Under the pieces are notes generated by a model, which saw nothing but the letters and a program-made list of their open reading frames with translations, ran no database searches and was not told the origin of the DNA. Shown piece by piece: positions 1 through 7,458 of a stretch of 7,667 nt of DNA. Made by a program: the position numbers and the translations under genes. Origin of the DNA: Bacteroidales bacterium. Lineage in GTDB: Bacteria; Bacteroidota; Bacteroidia; Bacteroidales; UBA1402. Where the stretch lies: positions 1 through 7,667 of the forward strand of contig JAAZGQ010000021.1 in assembly GCA_012511135.1 (NCBI GenBank). The letters are read 5' to 3'. Numbering within the stretch: position 1 is the first letter of the stretch; each line of letters starts with the position of its first letter.

Positions 1-740
1 ACGGGGTCATTCACAAAATTGATCACATCATGCCGGTGTACGAACCCGATCCTATCACTGTAGTCTGGGATTTTTGCAATTATCCCGACATTGAATCTTT
101 TGTCAATACTTACGGAGCCTCCAAAAATCTGGGAGATTTATTCAGTTCTCCTTTGACCAACAGAGAATATCCTGTTGATCTCAGCGAAGATCAGCTGGAC
201 GGCAACAACGGAACGCTGACTTCGATTCTCTACAAAGCCAACGCGGCCAAGACCAGTTATAAAACCTGGCGTAAGGTCGGTTTCTTGAAATGTGCTTACA
301 ATAGTTCCAGGGATAAGGAAAACAATAAATACGATGCCTACATGAATACCCTGTTGACTCTCAACCTGGGTTATGCCGGCTGGATACAGCTGCAGACTCC
401 CACCATTATCAAGGGTAAGTACAAAGTGGTGTTCTATTATGCCAGTTCCATTTCTTTCAAGAATTACTACGGAGCAGGCAGTCTGACCAAGTTCAATCTG
501 GACGACTATCAAAAGTCTATCTATATGTGGAAAGGTTTACCGGCCAAATTTACCGACGAAGCCAAAAGGGATAACGAAAATGCCAGTGGACTGGCCGAAG
601 ATATATTATGGGACGAAGTAGTGTTCGATTACTCCGGAAGACATTCTTTCAAGGCCACCATGATGGACATAAACGCTAAGACCAGTGGTTCTTACCGGCA
701 AATGTGGGATTATATAGAATTTATTCCAATCAGCGATTAA
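1..740 (+). CDS. Fasciclin (FAS1) domain protein, C-terminal part (5' end outside window)
   Basis: The frame is open to the left edge (first full codon at 3), so the ATG at 30 is internal. The first visible residues, GVIHKIDHIMPV, match the conserved second motif that closes a FAS1 domain (typically NGVIHVIDKVL); the partial codon xAC before it could be the Asn. Some 230 residues follow with no second FAS1 motif. They contain a segment around visible residues 134-148 (TIIKGKYKVVFYYAS) resembling the 'G-x-Y-x-hydrophobic' strand of the beta-sandwich C-terminal domains in Bacteroidota FAS1 proteins (DUF5108-like, by recall). The protein ends MWDYIEFIPISD, a typical closing strand of such modules. 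Inferred role: surface-exposed lipoprotein accessory to the SusC/SusD pair, possibly binding glycan. The lipobox would lie upstream and cannot be seen. The stop is 10 bp before the next FAS1 gene, implying co-transcription. The FAS1 assignment is strong; the C-terminal domain name and ligand are uncertain. Confidence 0.85.
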   Translation, partial: GVIHKIDHIMPVYEPDPITVVWDFCNYPDIESFVNTYGASKNLGDLFSSPLTNREYPVDLSEDQLDGNNGTLTSILYKANAAKTSYKTWRKVGFLKCAYNSSRDKENNKYDAYMNTLLTLNLGYAGWIQLQTPTIIKGKYKVVFYYASSISFKNYYGAGSLTKFNLDDYQKSIYMWKGLPAKFTDEAKRDNENASGLAEDILWDEVVFDYSGRHSFKATMMDINAKTSGSYRQMWDYIEFIPISD

Positions 741-750
741 CGACAGTCTT

Positions 751-2544
751 ATGAAAACGATACCAAGCAAAACAATTGGCTTTTACTTTTTACTCTTACT
801 GCTAAATTCTTGTCAGAACGCCTGGGAGGACCATTATCTGCCGGAAGCGGTCAGTTCTGAAAACATGGAAGTATTTCAGGGGGATGCTCTGAGTTTTATC
901 CAATCCAGCGAAGATTTAAGCCTGTTGAGCAATTTGATGGAAAGCTACGGCATAAGTTCAGAGATAAGCGAAGACGGAGGCTATACCTTTATTGTTTATA
1001 CTGATTTAGTGATGCAAAACAGGTCGGAGGCTGAGGATTCCCTGCTGGTGCTGAATTGTGTTTCCGATCTGGCCCTGCCTCCCTCCAGGCTCAAAGAAGG
1101 TTTCGGTATTTATACCCGTTTGGGCAAGAATATTTGGGTTTACGAAAGGGACAGCTGCATTTACCTGGATGAAGTAAAAATAAACCGCAGCATCAGGGTG
1201 GATAACGGATATATATATTACGTAGAGGATATAATCCCCATTCGTCAGTCTGTATATGATCATTTGAAGCAACTCGGGCCTGAATATTCCAGATTTGTTG
1301 CCTTAGTGGAGCGCTTCGAGGAGCGCTATTTTGACAAAGAAAAAAGCATACCCCAAGGTATAGACCCCATGGGAAATACGACTTACGACACGGTCTGGTC
1401 CGTGCGCAATTCTTTGATGGACAGATACACGGCCGAAGGATTGAAATACTGGGACATGCGTTCTGAAGACTTTGTAAGTACTATGTTCATACCCTCGAAC
1501 GATTTGATCGATCAGGCCATAAATGCTGCCCTGGATAGTATTCCCATCTGGTTGGGCCGCGATACTGTTGCCGATGATCAGGCTAAATTCGAAAAATGGA
1601 TAGTCAGGGCCTGTTTTGCCGACAGACGCCTTGGTCCGGCAGAAGTAGGTTCCTCAGCTCCTGCTTTTGATTGTGTGGGGGCTCATCAGCTCATTATTGA
1701 CCAGGCTCAGGATGTAAAAAAGTTCCAGCCTATCGATCCGGCCAGATGGAATCCGGCTATTCAAACAGCAGACATCACGAATCCGGTAGCTTTGAGCAAT
1801 GGCAGGGCTTATTACCTGAACCACCTGAAAATTCCCAATCACGTGGTGATTTACAGGGTCAAAGCTAAATTCTACCAACTTTGGGGAGCCATGACCGAAG
1901 AACAAAAGGATCAGTATTTTCGTTGGACCAATTGGGTAGAACCTTTGATCGTAAATGACGCCCAGACCGAGTTCACCCTGACCGAGTCGCTGCCAACCAT
2001 GTATTACCATGTGCTGACGGCTATTCCTTCGGCCGAAGCCATTGCCGATTCCCTGGTTTGTAGTGTCAACTACGATGGCTTGTTGTACAACTCAAAGACC
2101 AGAAAACTTACCGAGGTTTATTTGCCTGCCGGTGAATATTATCTGAGAATGGGATTCAAACACAGTCTTAGGTATTGCATCAGTATATACTTCAACGACG
2201 ACTTGCTGGTAGAGGATATGTTGCTTTTTGCCCAGGGCTCCAATTTCCATTTTGACCGGGGTTCGGTAAGCAGTATGGATTACTACGGAAGTTCTACCAT
2301 AGGTTTCCCCGAAGGTTACAACTGGAGAGACTGGATAGAAAAAAACGAAAAGGCCGTAGCATACGACACGGATGGCTATCAGGTAGCCATCATTAATTTG
2401 CCCAGGAGTGGTAATTTTACCATTACGATTGAGTCGAACGATAATTCTTATTTGTACACGACTACCAACGGACGCAGCAAAAACAATGTCACACAGCTCA
2501 TGATGTATCACTGGTGTCTGAGGCCAACCACCAATAACTATTAA
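751..2544 (+). CDS. Fasciclin-like (FAS1) lipoprotein, two divergent FAS1 domains, SusCD-associated
   Basis: 597 residues. The N-terminus has Lys residues, a Leu-rich core (11-18) and lipobox LNSC with Cys21, followed by acidic residues at +5/+6 (WEDH), fitting a lipoprotein that may be exported to the cell surface. Residues about 45-164 look like a first FAS1 domain: GYTFIVYTD stands where the FVPTN motif is expected, and NGYIYYVEDIIPI (152-164) where NGVIHVIDKVL is expected. Residues about 167-370 look like a second: SVYDHLKQLGPEYSRF opens it, STMFIPSND (243-251) is a good first motif, and SNGRAYYLNHLKIP is the degraded second. Residues 371-597 form a beta-rich C-terminal domain with LPAGEYYLRMGF (458-469), ending YHWCLRPTTNNY, an ending I associate with FAS1 proteins of this group. 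Inferred role: surface partner of the downstream SusC/SusD complex, ligand unknown. The start at 751 gives a clean signal peptide. No Shine-Dalgarno is visible in the 10-bp spacer; susC follows after 12 bp. Confidence 0.87.
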   Translation: MKTIPSKTIGFYFLLLLLNSCQNAWEDHYLPEAVSSENMEVFQGDALSFIQSSEDLSLLSNLMESYGISSEISEDGGYTFIVYTDLVMQNRSEAEDSLLVLNCVSDLALPPSRLKEGFGIYTRLGKNIWVYERDSCIYLDEVKINRSIRVDNGYIYYVEDIIPIRQSVYDHLKQLGPEYSRFVALVERFEERYFDKEKSIPQGIDPMGNTTYDTVWSVRNSLMDRYTAEGLKYWDMRSEDFVSTMFIPSNDLIDQAINAALDSIPIWLGRDTVADDQAKFEKWIVRACFADRRLGPAEVGSSAPAFDCVGAHQLIIDQAQDVKKFQPIDPARWNPAIQTADITNPVALSNGRAYYLNHLKIPNHVVIYRVKAKFYQLWGAMTEEQKDQYFRWTNWVEPLIVNDAQTEFTLTESLPTMYYHVLTAIPSAEAIADSLVCSVNYDGLLYNSKTRKLTEVYLPAGEYYLRMGFKHSLRYCISIYFNDDLLVEDMLLFAQGSNFHFDRGSVSSMDYYGSSTIGFPEGYNWRDWIEKNEKAVAYDTDGYQVAIINLPRSGNFTITIESNDNSYLYTTTNGRSKNNVTQLMMYHWCLRPTTNNY

Positions 2545-2556
2545 AACAGGGAAAAT

Positions 2557-5500
2557 ATGATCAAGTACGCTAGATATTCTGTTGTTTTGTTTCTGTTGTT
2601 CACGGGCCTTACTGCATGGGCGGCAAGTCTCGATGGCAAGGTGCTGGGCACGGATAAAACACCCGTTGAAGGGGCCATTGTTTCTGCTGTTGTAGAGGGA
2701 GAGGATTTTTCTGCCATTAGCGGTGCAGACGGGGCTTACAGTCTTGACTTGCCTTCGGGCAAGGGTTATGTGCGCTTTGTGGCAGAAGGATATTACCAGC
2801 AGGAATATCCGCTCAACGAAAAGCTGGATTACGACGAAATTATTCTGGTTCCGTTAATCAGCCCGCATTACAGTGGTGCCGCTCATTTCCCGAATTACAG
2901 TTTGCGCCGCGACAACAAAAGCATTAGCACTCAGTCGGTCGAAAAGAAAGATTTCAGCAAGCATTTCTCTATCGATCAGGCCATCCAGGACAAAGTCCCC
3001 GGCTTGTATATAAATCGCAAAAGCGGTATGCCTGGCGAAGGTGCTTACCTTAATCTGAGAGGAATACATTCCGTGGTGGCCGAAAATATGCCTTTGATAG
3101 TAATCAACGGTATTCCCTCCCTGGGCAATCAGGAACTTTCGGGTACCGTCAGGGCTTATTCCAGGAACACCTTGTTTGGCTACAGCACCGATGACATTCG
3201 AAGCATTACCTTATTAAAAGGAGCCGATGCCTCTGTTTACGGTTCTTTGGGTTCGAACGGAGTAATTCTGATCGAAACCGAACAAGCCACCTCCGACAAC
3301 CTGGAAACCCGGATTTCTTTCAGCGGTCAATACGGCCTGAGTCGGCCCGGCCGTAGTTTGCCGGTATTGGATGTTAGTCAGTACAAAAACTATCTCAGAG
3401 AGATCGGTATGACCCGCTACAACATGATTACGGCCTTGTATACCGATTACCCCTTTTTACAGAATGAAGATAATTATTATTCCTACCTGTTCAATAACAC
3501 CACAGACTGGAGAGGCCTGGTTCAGGACAGAGCTTTTATAACCGACAATACTTTTCGCGTAGAAGGGGGTGACGAAATAGCCAAATACAATATTTCCTTT
3601 GGTTATACCTCCGAAGGGGGAGTATTGGGTCAAACATCTTCCGATCGTTACCATACCCTGATTAATTCCAATATAATGGTGAGTCGTAACGTAGATATTT
3701 TTACCAATGTCGGCCTGGCCTATATAAATAGTTCTTTGCAGGAACAAGGCATGAACGCGCCAACCAACGCCATACTTTCCTCTTATTTTGCCCTGCCTTT
3801 GCTCAGCCCCAACATGAAGGAACCCAACGGCAACATACTGGACAGGTATGCCACTTACAACGGCTGGAATGTAAACAGTAATCCGACTTTTCCCTACGAT
3901 AACGTAAGTAATCCCCTGGCTATAGTTAACACCGTAAATGCTTCGGACAAAATCTACGATGCCAACATAAGGCTGGGGCTCAATTACCGGGCGAATTCTT
4001 ATCTGAGTTTTACCGGTATGCTCAATATTTATTACAATTATACCGAAGAAAGTATCTTTATCCCCGGTGTTACCGACAAAGCCATAATTCCCCAATATTA
4101 CAGCAGCGGTCTGAATACCGTCCGTAAAGGAATCATTGAAAATGCTACTGATTATTACGGACTAAGCGCGATTTATCGCCGTACATTCCAGGACATCCAT
4201 CAGCTCAATGCCGACGCCGGCCTGCGTTATGTGGGCAGGAAACTGGAGTATGACCTGGCTTCGGGTTACAACACCGCCAACGATTATTACGAGACTCTGG
4301 GGGCCGTAATCGACGACCGGGATATTCAGGGCGGTAACCAGGAATGGAAATGGCTCAATTATCATTTGCACGCCGATTATATTTACGATAACCTACTCAA
4401 GACCAGCTTTAATGTAGCTCTTGACGGAAGCTCGGTCTCAGGGACAGATGCAGCTCGCTTTGGGCTTTTTCCCTCCCTGGGCCTGACTTTTATGGCAGCC
4501 AACACGGGCGTATTACCCGGTTTTATTGATTTGCTCAATATTGCAGCCGAAGTTGGCCGTACGGGTAACAGTCGTTTTTCCTCAAATTTTGCCAAGAATT
4601 ATTACCAGAATTCCAATTTCTTTAATTTGGGAACCATTACTCGCTCCAATGTGCCCAATACGGCTTTGGAATGGGAGAAAAAAGATCAGTTGGATCTTGG
4701 CCTGGACCTGGGATTTTTGGATAACAAATTGGGCCTGCAATTTAATTATTTTCTGGCCAGATCTTTTGATTTGCTTATAGCCAGAGAAATTTCCAGTGTT
4801 TATGGTTCGGCTCAGTATTACGATAATGTAGGAGAAATTACCGGCAGGGGTTATGAACTGGGCCTGCGTCTGAATCCTATTGCTACAAAAGATGTGGATT
4901 GGGTGCTGGGAGCCGGTATTGCTCATGCTGACAACAAAATCAAATCATTGGGTAATAATCCTGAATTGAGTATAAATTTCAGGGAATTCAATCAGGACGA
5001 TGCCCTTATTTTAATGAAAGAAGGGGAGGCTCCCTATCAATTCTACGGTTATCAGACTCAGGGTATTTATATCAATAGTGCTGAGGCACAGGAAGCCGGC
5101 CTAAAAAATATTTACGGTGAACCCTATCAGGCAGGAGATATCCGTTTTACAGATCAAAACAACGATAAGCAAATCAATGCCAAGGACAAGGTGGTGCTGG
5201 GTACGGCCACGCCCGATTTCTTCGGCTCTTTTTATACTTCGCTCCGTTACAGGCAATTTACTCTTTTGGCTGAATTTGGCTATTCAGTGGGGAATATGGC
5301 TTACAACGCGGTACGTCGCAACCTGGAGTCGATGGATTATTTTTACAATCAGTCACAAGCCGTTTTGAACCGCTGGCAAATTGAGGGCCAGCCCGCTGAT
5401 TTACCCAGAGCAGCTTATGGTGATCCTTCGGGTAATAACCTCTTTTCCGATCGCTGGCTCGAGGATGCTTCTTATCTGAAATTGCGTAACCTGAGCCTGA

Positions 5501-5700
5501 GTTATCGTTTCAGTAATTTTTTGGATGTTTTGCGCAGCGGAAGTATTTTTGTGACTGCAGAGAACCTGTATACCTGGACGAATTATCTGGGCAGCGATCC
5601 TGAATTTTCGTATTCCTATGCAGACTATATGCAGGGATTTGATTATGCGAAAGTATCCTTACCCATTAGCATTAAGCTGGGATTTAATTTAAATTTCTAA
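2557..5700 (+). CDS. SusC/RagA-family TonB-linked outer membrane transporter
   Basis: 1047 residues, a normal length for the family. A signal peptide (1-23, cleavage after TAWAA) is followed by a carboxypeptidase-D-regulatory-like beta-sandwich (about 24-100, LDGKVLGTDKTPVEGAIV) and the plug domain (about 122-245). The plug carries variants of SusC signatures: LNLRGIHSV, PLIVINGIPS (family usually VIDGVP) and SITLLKGADASVYGSLGSNG (family usually VLKDASATAIYGSRGANG). The rest is a 22-strand-type barrel. GDIRFTDQNNDKQINAKDK (860-878) is the periodic acidic motif common in SusC proteins, and the protein ends in Phe (KLGFNLNF) as outer-membrane barrels do. It imports a bound oligomer across the outer membrane using TonB energy, capped by the SusD protein encoded 5 bp downstream. 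I do not see the common DEVVVVGYG-type TonB box. AGGGA at 2548-2552 is a weak Shine-Dalgarno. Substrate unknown. Confidence 0.96.
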   Translation: MIKYARYSVVLFLLFTGLTAWAASLDGKVLGTDKTPVEGAIVSAVVEGEDFSAISGADGAYSLDLPSGKGYVRFVAEGYYQQEYPLNEKLDYDEIILVPLISPHYSGAAHFPNYSLRRDNKSISTQSVEKKDFSKHFSIDQAIQDKVPGLYINRKSGMPGEGAYLNLRGIHSVVAENMPLIVINGIPSLGNQELSGTVRAYSRNTLFGYSTDDIRSITLLKGADASVYGSLGSNGVILIETEQATSDNLETRISFSGQYGLSRPGRSLPVLDVSQYKNYLREIGMTRYNMITALYTDYPFLQNEDNYYSYLFNNTTDWRGLVQDRAFITDNTFRVEGGDEIAKYNISFGYTSEGGVLGQTSSDRYHTLINSNIMVSRNVDIFTNVGLAYINSSLQEQGMNAPTNAILSSYFALPLLSPNMKEPNGNILDRYATYNGWNVNSNPTFPYDNVSNPLAIVNTVNASDKIYDANIRLGLNYRANSYLSFTGMLNIYYNYTEESIFIPGVTDKAIIPQYYSSGLNTVRKGIIENATDYYGLSAIYRRTFQDIHQLNADAGLRYVGRKLEYDLASGYNTANDYYETLGAVIDDRDIQGGNQEWKWLNYHLHADYIYDNLLKTSFNVALDGSSVSGTDAARFGLFPSLGLTFMAANTGVLPGFIDLLNIAAEVGRTGNSRFSSNFAKNYYQNSNFFNLGTITRSNVPNTALEWEKKDQLDLGLDLGFLDNKLGLQFNYFLARSFDLLIAREISSVYGSAQYYDNVGEITGRGYELGLRLNPIATKDVDWVLGAGIAHADNKIKSLGNNPELSINFREFNQDDALILMKEGEAPYQFYGYQTQGIYINSAEAQEAGLKNIYGEPYQAGDIRFTDQNNDKQINAKDKVVLGTATPDFFGSFYTSLRYRQFTLLAEFGYSVGNMAYNAVRRNLESMDYFYNQSQAVLNRWQIEGQPADLPRAAYGDPSGNNLFSDRWLEDASYLKLRNLSLSYRFSNFLDVLRSGSIFVTAENLYTWTNYLGSDPEFSYSYADYMQGFDYAKVSLPISIKLGFNLNF

Positions 5701-5705
5701 GAACC

Positions 5706-7400
5706 ATGAATCATAAACTAAAGCTACTGATTATTGCCTTACTCTTTGCTTCGTGTACGGAATTCTTCAATACCAATCCCGACAATATTATTAATGTGGA
5801 GGATTATATTTCGACCAACGACGAAATGTACAAGGGCTTTTTGGGAATTTTAACCAGAATGCAGCAGGCGGGCGATCATGCCATATTCCTGACAGATACC
5901 AGAGGCGATTTTCTGGAAATAACGCCCAATGCGCCGGTGGAATTGCAGGATATTTATAATTATAATTACACAGACGGGAATCCCTATGCCGATCCAACTT
6001 GTTATTATGCTGTTGTGATAGCCTGCAACGATTATTTGCACAAAATGGCCCTGTACCGCGAAAAGATGGGTAACAGTATGGACGAAAAAACACAGATTAA
6101 TTTTAATTGCTTAGTCAGCAGTACTATTCGTATCAAAGTATGGGCTTATTATACTTTGGGCCGCATCTACGGCAAAGCCGTCTGGTTTGACGATCCCCTG
6201 GAAGAGTTGTCAAATTTGGACAACACGGAAGTTTTTACCTGGTACAATACGATGGACGAATTGGTCAATAAATGCATTGAGCTCCTGGATAATGGCCTGG
6301 TGGTGTATAAGGAAGAACTTATTCCTTCCGACCTGGAAATGAATTGGGTGGCCTGGCTGGATGCCGAAAATCAGAACGAGGACGAATACGGCTATTGGAA
6401 TTACCTGGTTCCGACCCATTTGTTGCTGAAATCCGAGTTGCTTTCCTGGAGAGGACAAGAGGGAGACTGGTTGTGGATCAGAGATAATATTCTTGCCTAT
6501 ATATATGAATTGCAGACCATGTTGCCCGAAGAAGGCAGTTCCGAAGAACCCGGTTATTACCATGCCTGCAATATCCCGCTGACGGGAAATTATTACAGCA
6601 TTTTCTATACCGAAGACATCGGCTACAAATATCATCAGGTAGCCGCCATTATGTACGATTACGAAAACGACCAGACCAACCGGCTGGTAGATTATTTCTG
6701 TCCGTCCTATCCCGGTAGCTATTATTTGCGTCCCTCGGCTTACGCCCGAAGCAAATACATCGAAGAAGACATCAGGGGCATGACTCAAAAGCTGATGATG
6801 AATGTAATCAACGGAGATACCTGCTTTACCAAATATTTTTATCACCGTGGAGCTTATCTGAGATCCAGAATCTTTGAAATTATGCCCAGCATCATTCTGC
6901 AGCGGGGGCATGACTATCATTTTTTACTGGCCGAGGCCGAAAATCACCTGGGCAACTGGTTGCAGGCCGAATGTATCTTGAACCGGGGTTTGACCAATAA
7001 ATTTCCCTACTCTACTTCTTTGCCCGAAGACTGGAGCACGTATTATACTTCCTGGTTTGGCGATAACGGGGGTTACGGCGATGTGGGTATAGTCGGTTGC
7101 GTGCGCGGAGCCAACCATGTTTTGCCTATGCCGGATGATCCCGGCTACAATCTGAGCGAAGAAGAACGGATCAAGATATATGACCTGGCGCTGGCCGATG
7201 AGTATTTGCTGGAATATACAGGCGAAGGCAGGTCTTACAGTTACCTGGTCAAGATGGCTGAACGTTACGGAAAAGACGGCTCCATAGTGGCGGACCGTGT
7301 TTGTCCCAAATATCCGCTTGCCAGACAAGCAGCTGTGCGTGCCGGCATAGAAGCCGGGGGCTACTGGGTTGACTGGAACCTGCGGGGTGACAACGAATGA
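5706..7400 (+). CDS. SusD/RagB-family nutrient-binding outer membrane lipoprotein
   Basis: 564 residues with a signal peptide and lipobox FASC (Cys17). SusD-type landmarks appear in order: CNDYLHKM (107-114) in the N-terminal region; SSTIRIKVWAYYTLGRIYGK (138-157), equivalent to the 'EARFLRAxxYFxLxRxYG' TPR helix; VPTHLLLKSELLSWRGQEGDW (235-255), another TPR helix; ILQRGHDYHFLLAEAENHLG (397-416), the 'RxAEVYLxxAEAxN' helix; and DEYLLEYTGEGRSYSYLVKM (498-517), matching 'ExxxELxxEGxRxxDLxR'. It caps the SusC barrel as a lid and captures substrate at the cell surface. It starts 5 bp after the susC stop, so translational coupling is likely. Two features are unusual: an acidic, aromatic-rich segment at about 213-236 (NWVAWLD...NEDEYGYWNYL), and ten cysteines besides the lipidated one. 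The C-terminus GGYWVDWNL lacks the common 'LxPIPxxE' ending but looks like a natural end rather than a truncation. Ligand unknown. Confidence 0.95.
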   Translation: MNHKLKLLIIALLFASCTEFFNTNPDNIINVEDYISTNDEMYKGFLGILTRMQQAGDHAIFLTDTRGDFLEITPNAPVELQDIYNYNYTDGNPYADPTCYYAVVIACNDYLHKMALYREKMGNSMDEKTQINFNCLVSSTIRIKVWAYYTLGRIYGKAVWFDDPLEELSNLDNTEVFTWYNTMDELVNKCIELLDNGLVVYKEELIPSDLEMNWVAWLDAENQNEDEYGYWNYLVPTHLLLKSELLSWRGQEGDWLWIRDNILAYIYELQTMLPEEGSSEEPGYYHACNIPLTGNYYSIFYTEDIGYKYHQVAAIMYDYENDQTNRLVDYFCPSYPGSYYLRPSAYARSKYIEEDIRGMTQKLMMNVINGDTCFTKYFYHRGAYLRSRIFEIMPSIILQRGHDYHFLLAEAENHLGNWLQAECILNRGLTNKFPYSTSLPEDWSTYYTSWFGDNGGYGDVGIVGCVRGANHVLPMPDDPGYNLSEEERIKIYDLALADEYLLEYTGEGRSYSYLVKMAERYGKDGSIVADRVCPKYPLARQAAVRAGIEAGGYWVDWNLRGDNE

Positions 7401-7426
7401 TAAACAAACTGTTTAACCAATTAAAC
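7401..7426. repeat. Two overlapping inverted repeats in the gap after the susD-like gene
   Basis: Immediately after the TGA stop (7398-7400) lie TAAACA-AAC-TGTTTA (7401-7415) and GTTTAA-CCAA-TTAAAC (7411-7426). Both stems are perfect 6-bp matches, and they share GTTTA (7411-7415), so only one can form at a time. Each stem has just one G:C pair and no long T-run follows, so neither is a convincing intrinsic terminator. They could be a weak attenuator, a processing site or a protein-binding site; AT-rich chance is a real alternative. The rest of the gap (7427-7458) is AT-rich, and I see no clear Bacteroidota -33/-7 promoter (TTTG / TAnnTTTG) in it. Confidence 0.4.
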
Positions 7427-7458
7427 TATTGTATTTATAACCTTTAAAACCAATTTTT

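Noticed and set aside
1310..1327. Hairpin-like AGCGCT-TCGAGG-AGCGCT followed by ATTTTG, terminator-like
   Set aside because: It lies inside a coding region and comes from the repeated codons GAG CGC in a Glu-Arg-Phe-Glu-Glu-Arg stretch; the T-run is only four bases.
4526..4780. Plus-strand alternative frames inside the susC-like gene (4526-4780 and 5117-5368)
   Set aside because: They lie wholly inside the SusC barrel sequence, which is intact in its own frame; there is no sign of a frameshift or of a separate gene.
5139..5190. EF-hand or dockerin-like calcium loop DQNNDKQINAKDK in the SusC-like protein
   Set aside because: This periodic acidic motif (GDIRYxDxNxDGxIxxxD) is a normal feature of SusC-family proteins, not a fused dockerin.
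6210..6920. Long open frame on the minus strand (236 codons) opposite the susD-like gene
   Set aside because: Shadow frame. The translation has no recognisable domain and the plus strand has a full SusD match across it. The same applies to the minus-strand frames at 3457-4095, 2092-2511, 6924-7328 and 138-512.
7427..7458. Possible Bacteroidota promoter before the beta-helix gene (TTGTATTTATAACCTTTAAAA)
   Set aside because: No TAnnTTTG -7 element with a TTTG -33 element at 19-21 bp can be placed; the nearest match, TAACCTTT, has wrong spacing and lacks the final G.
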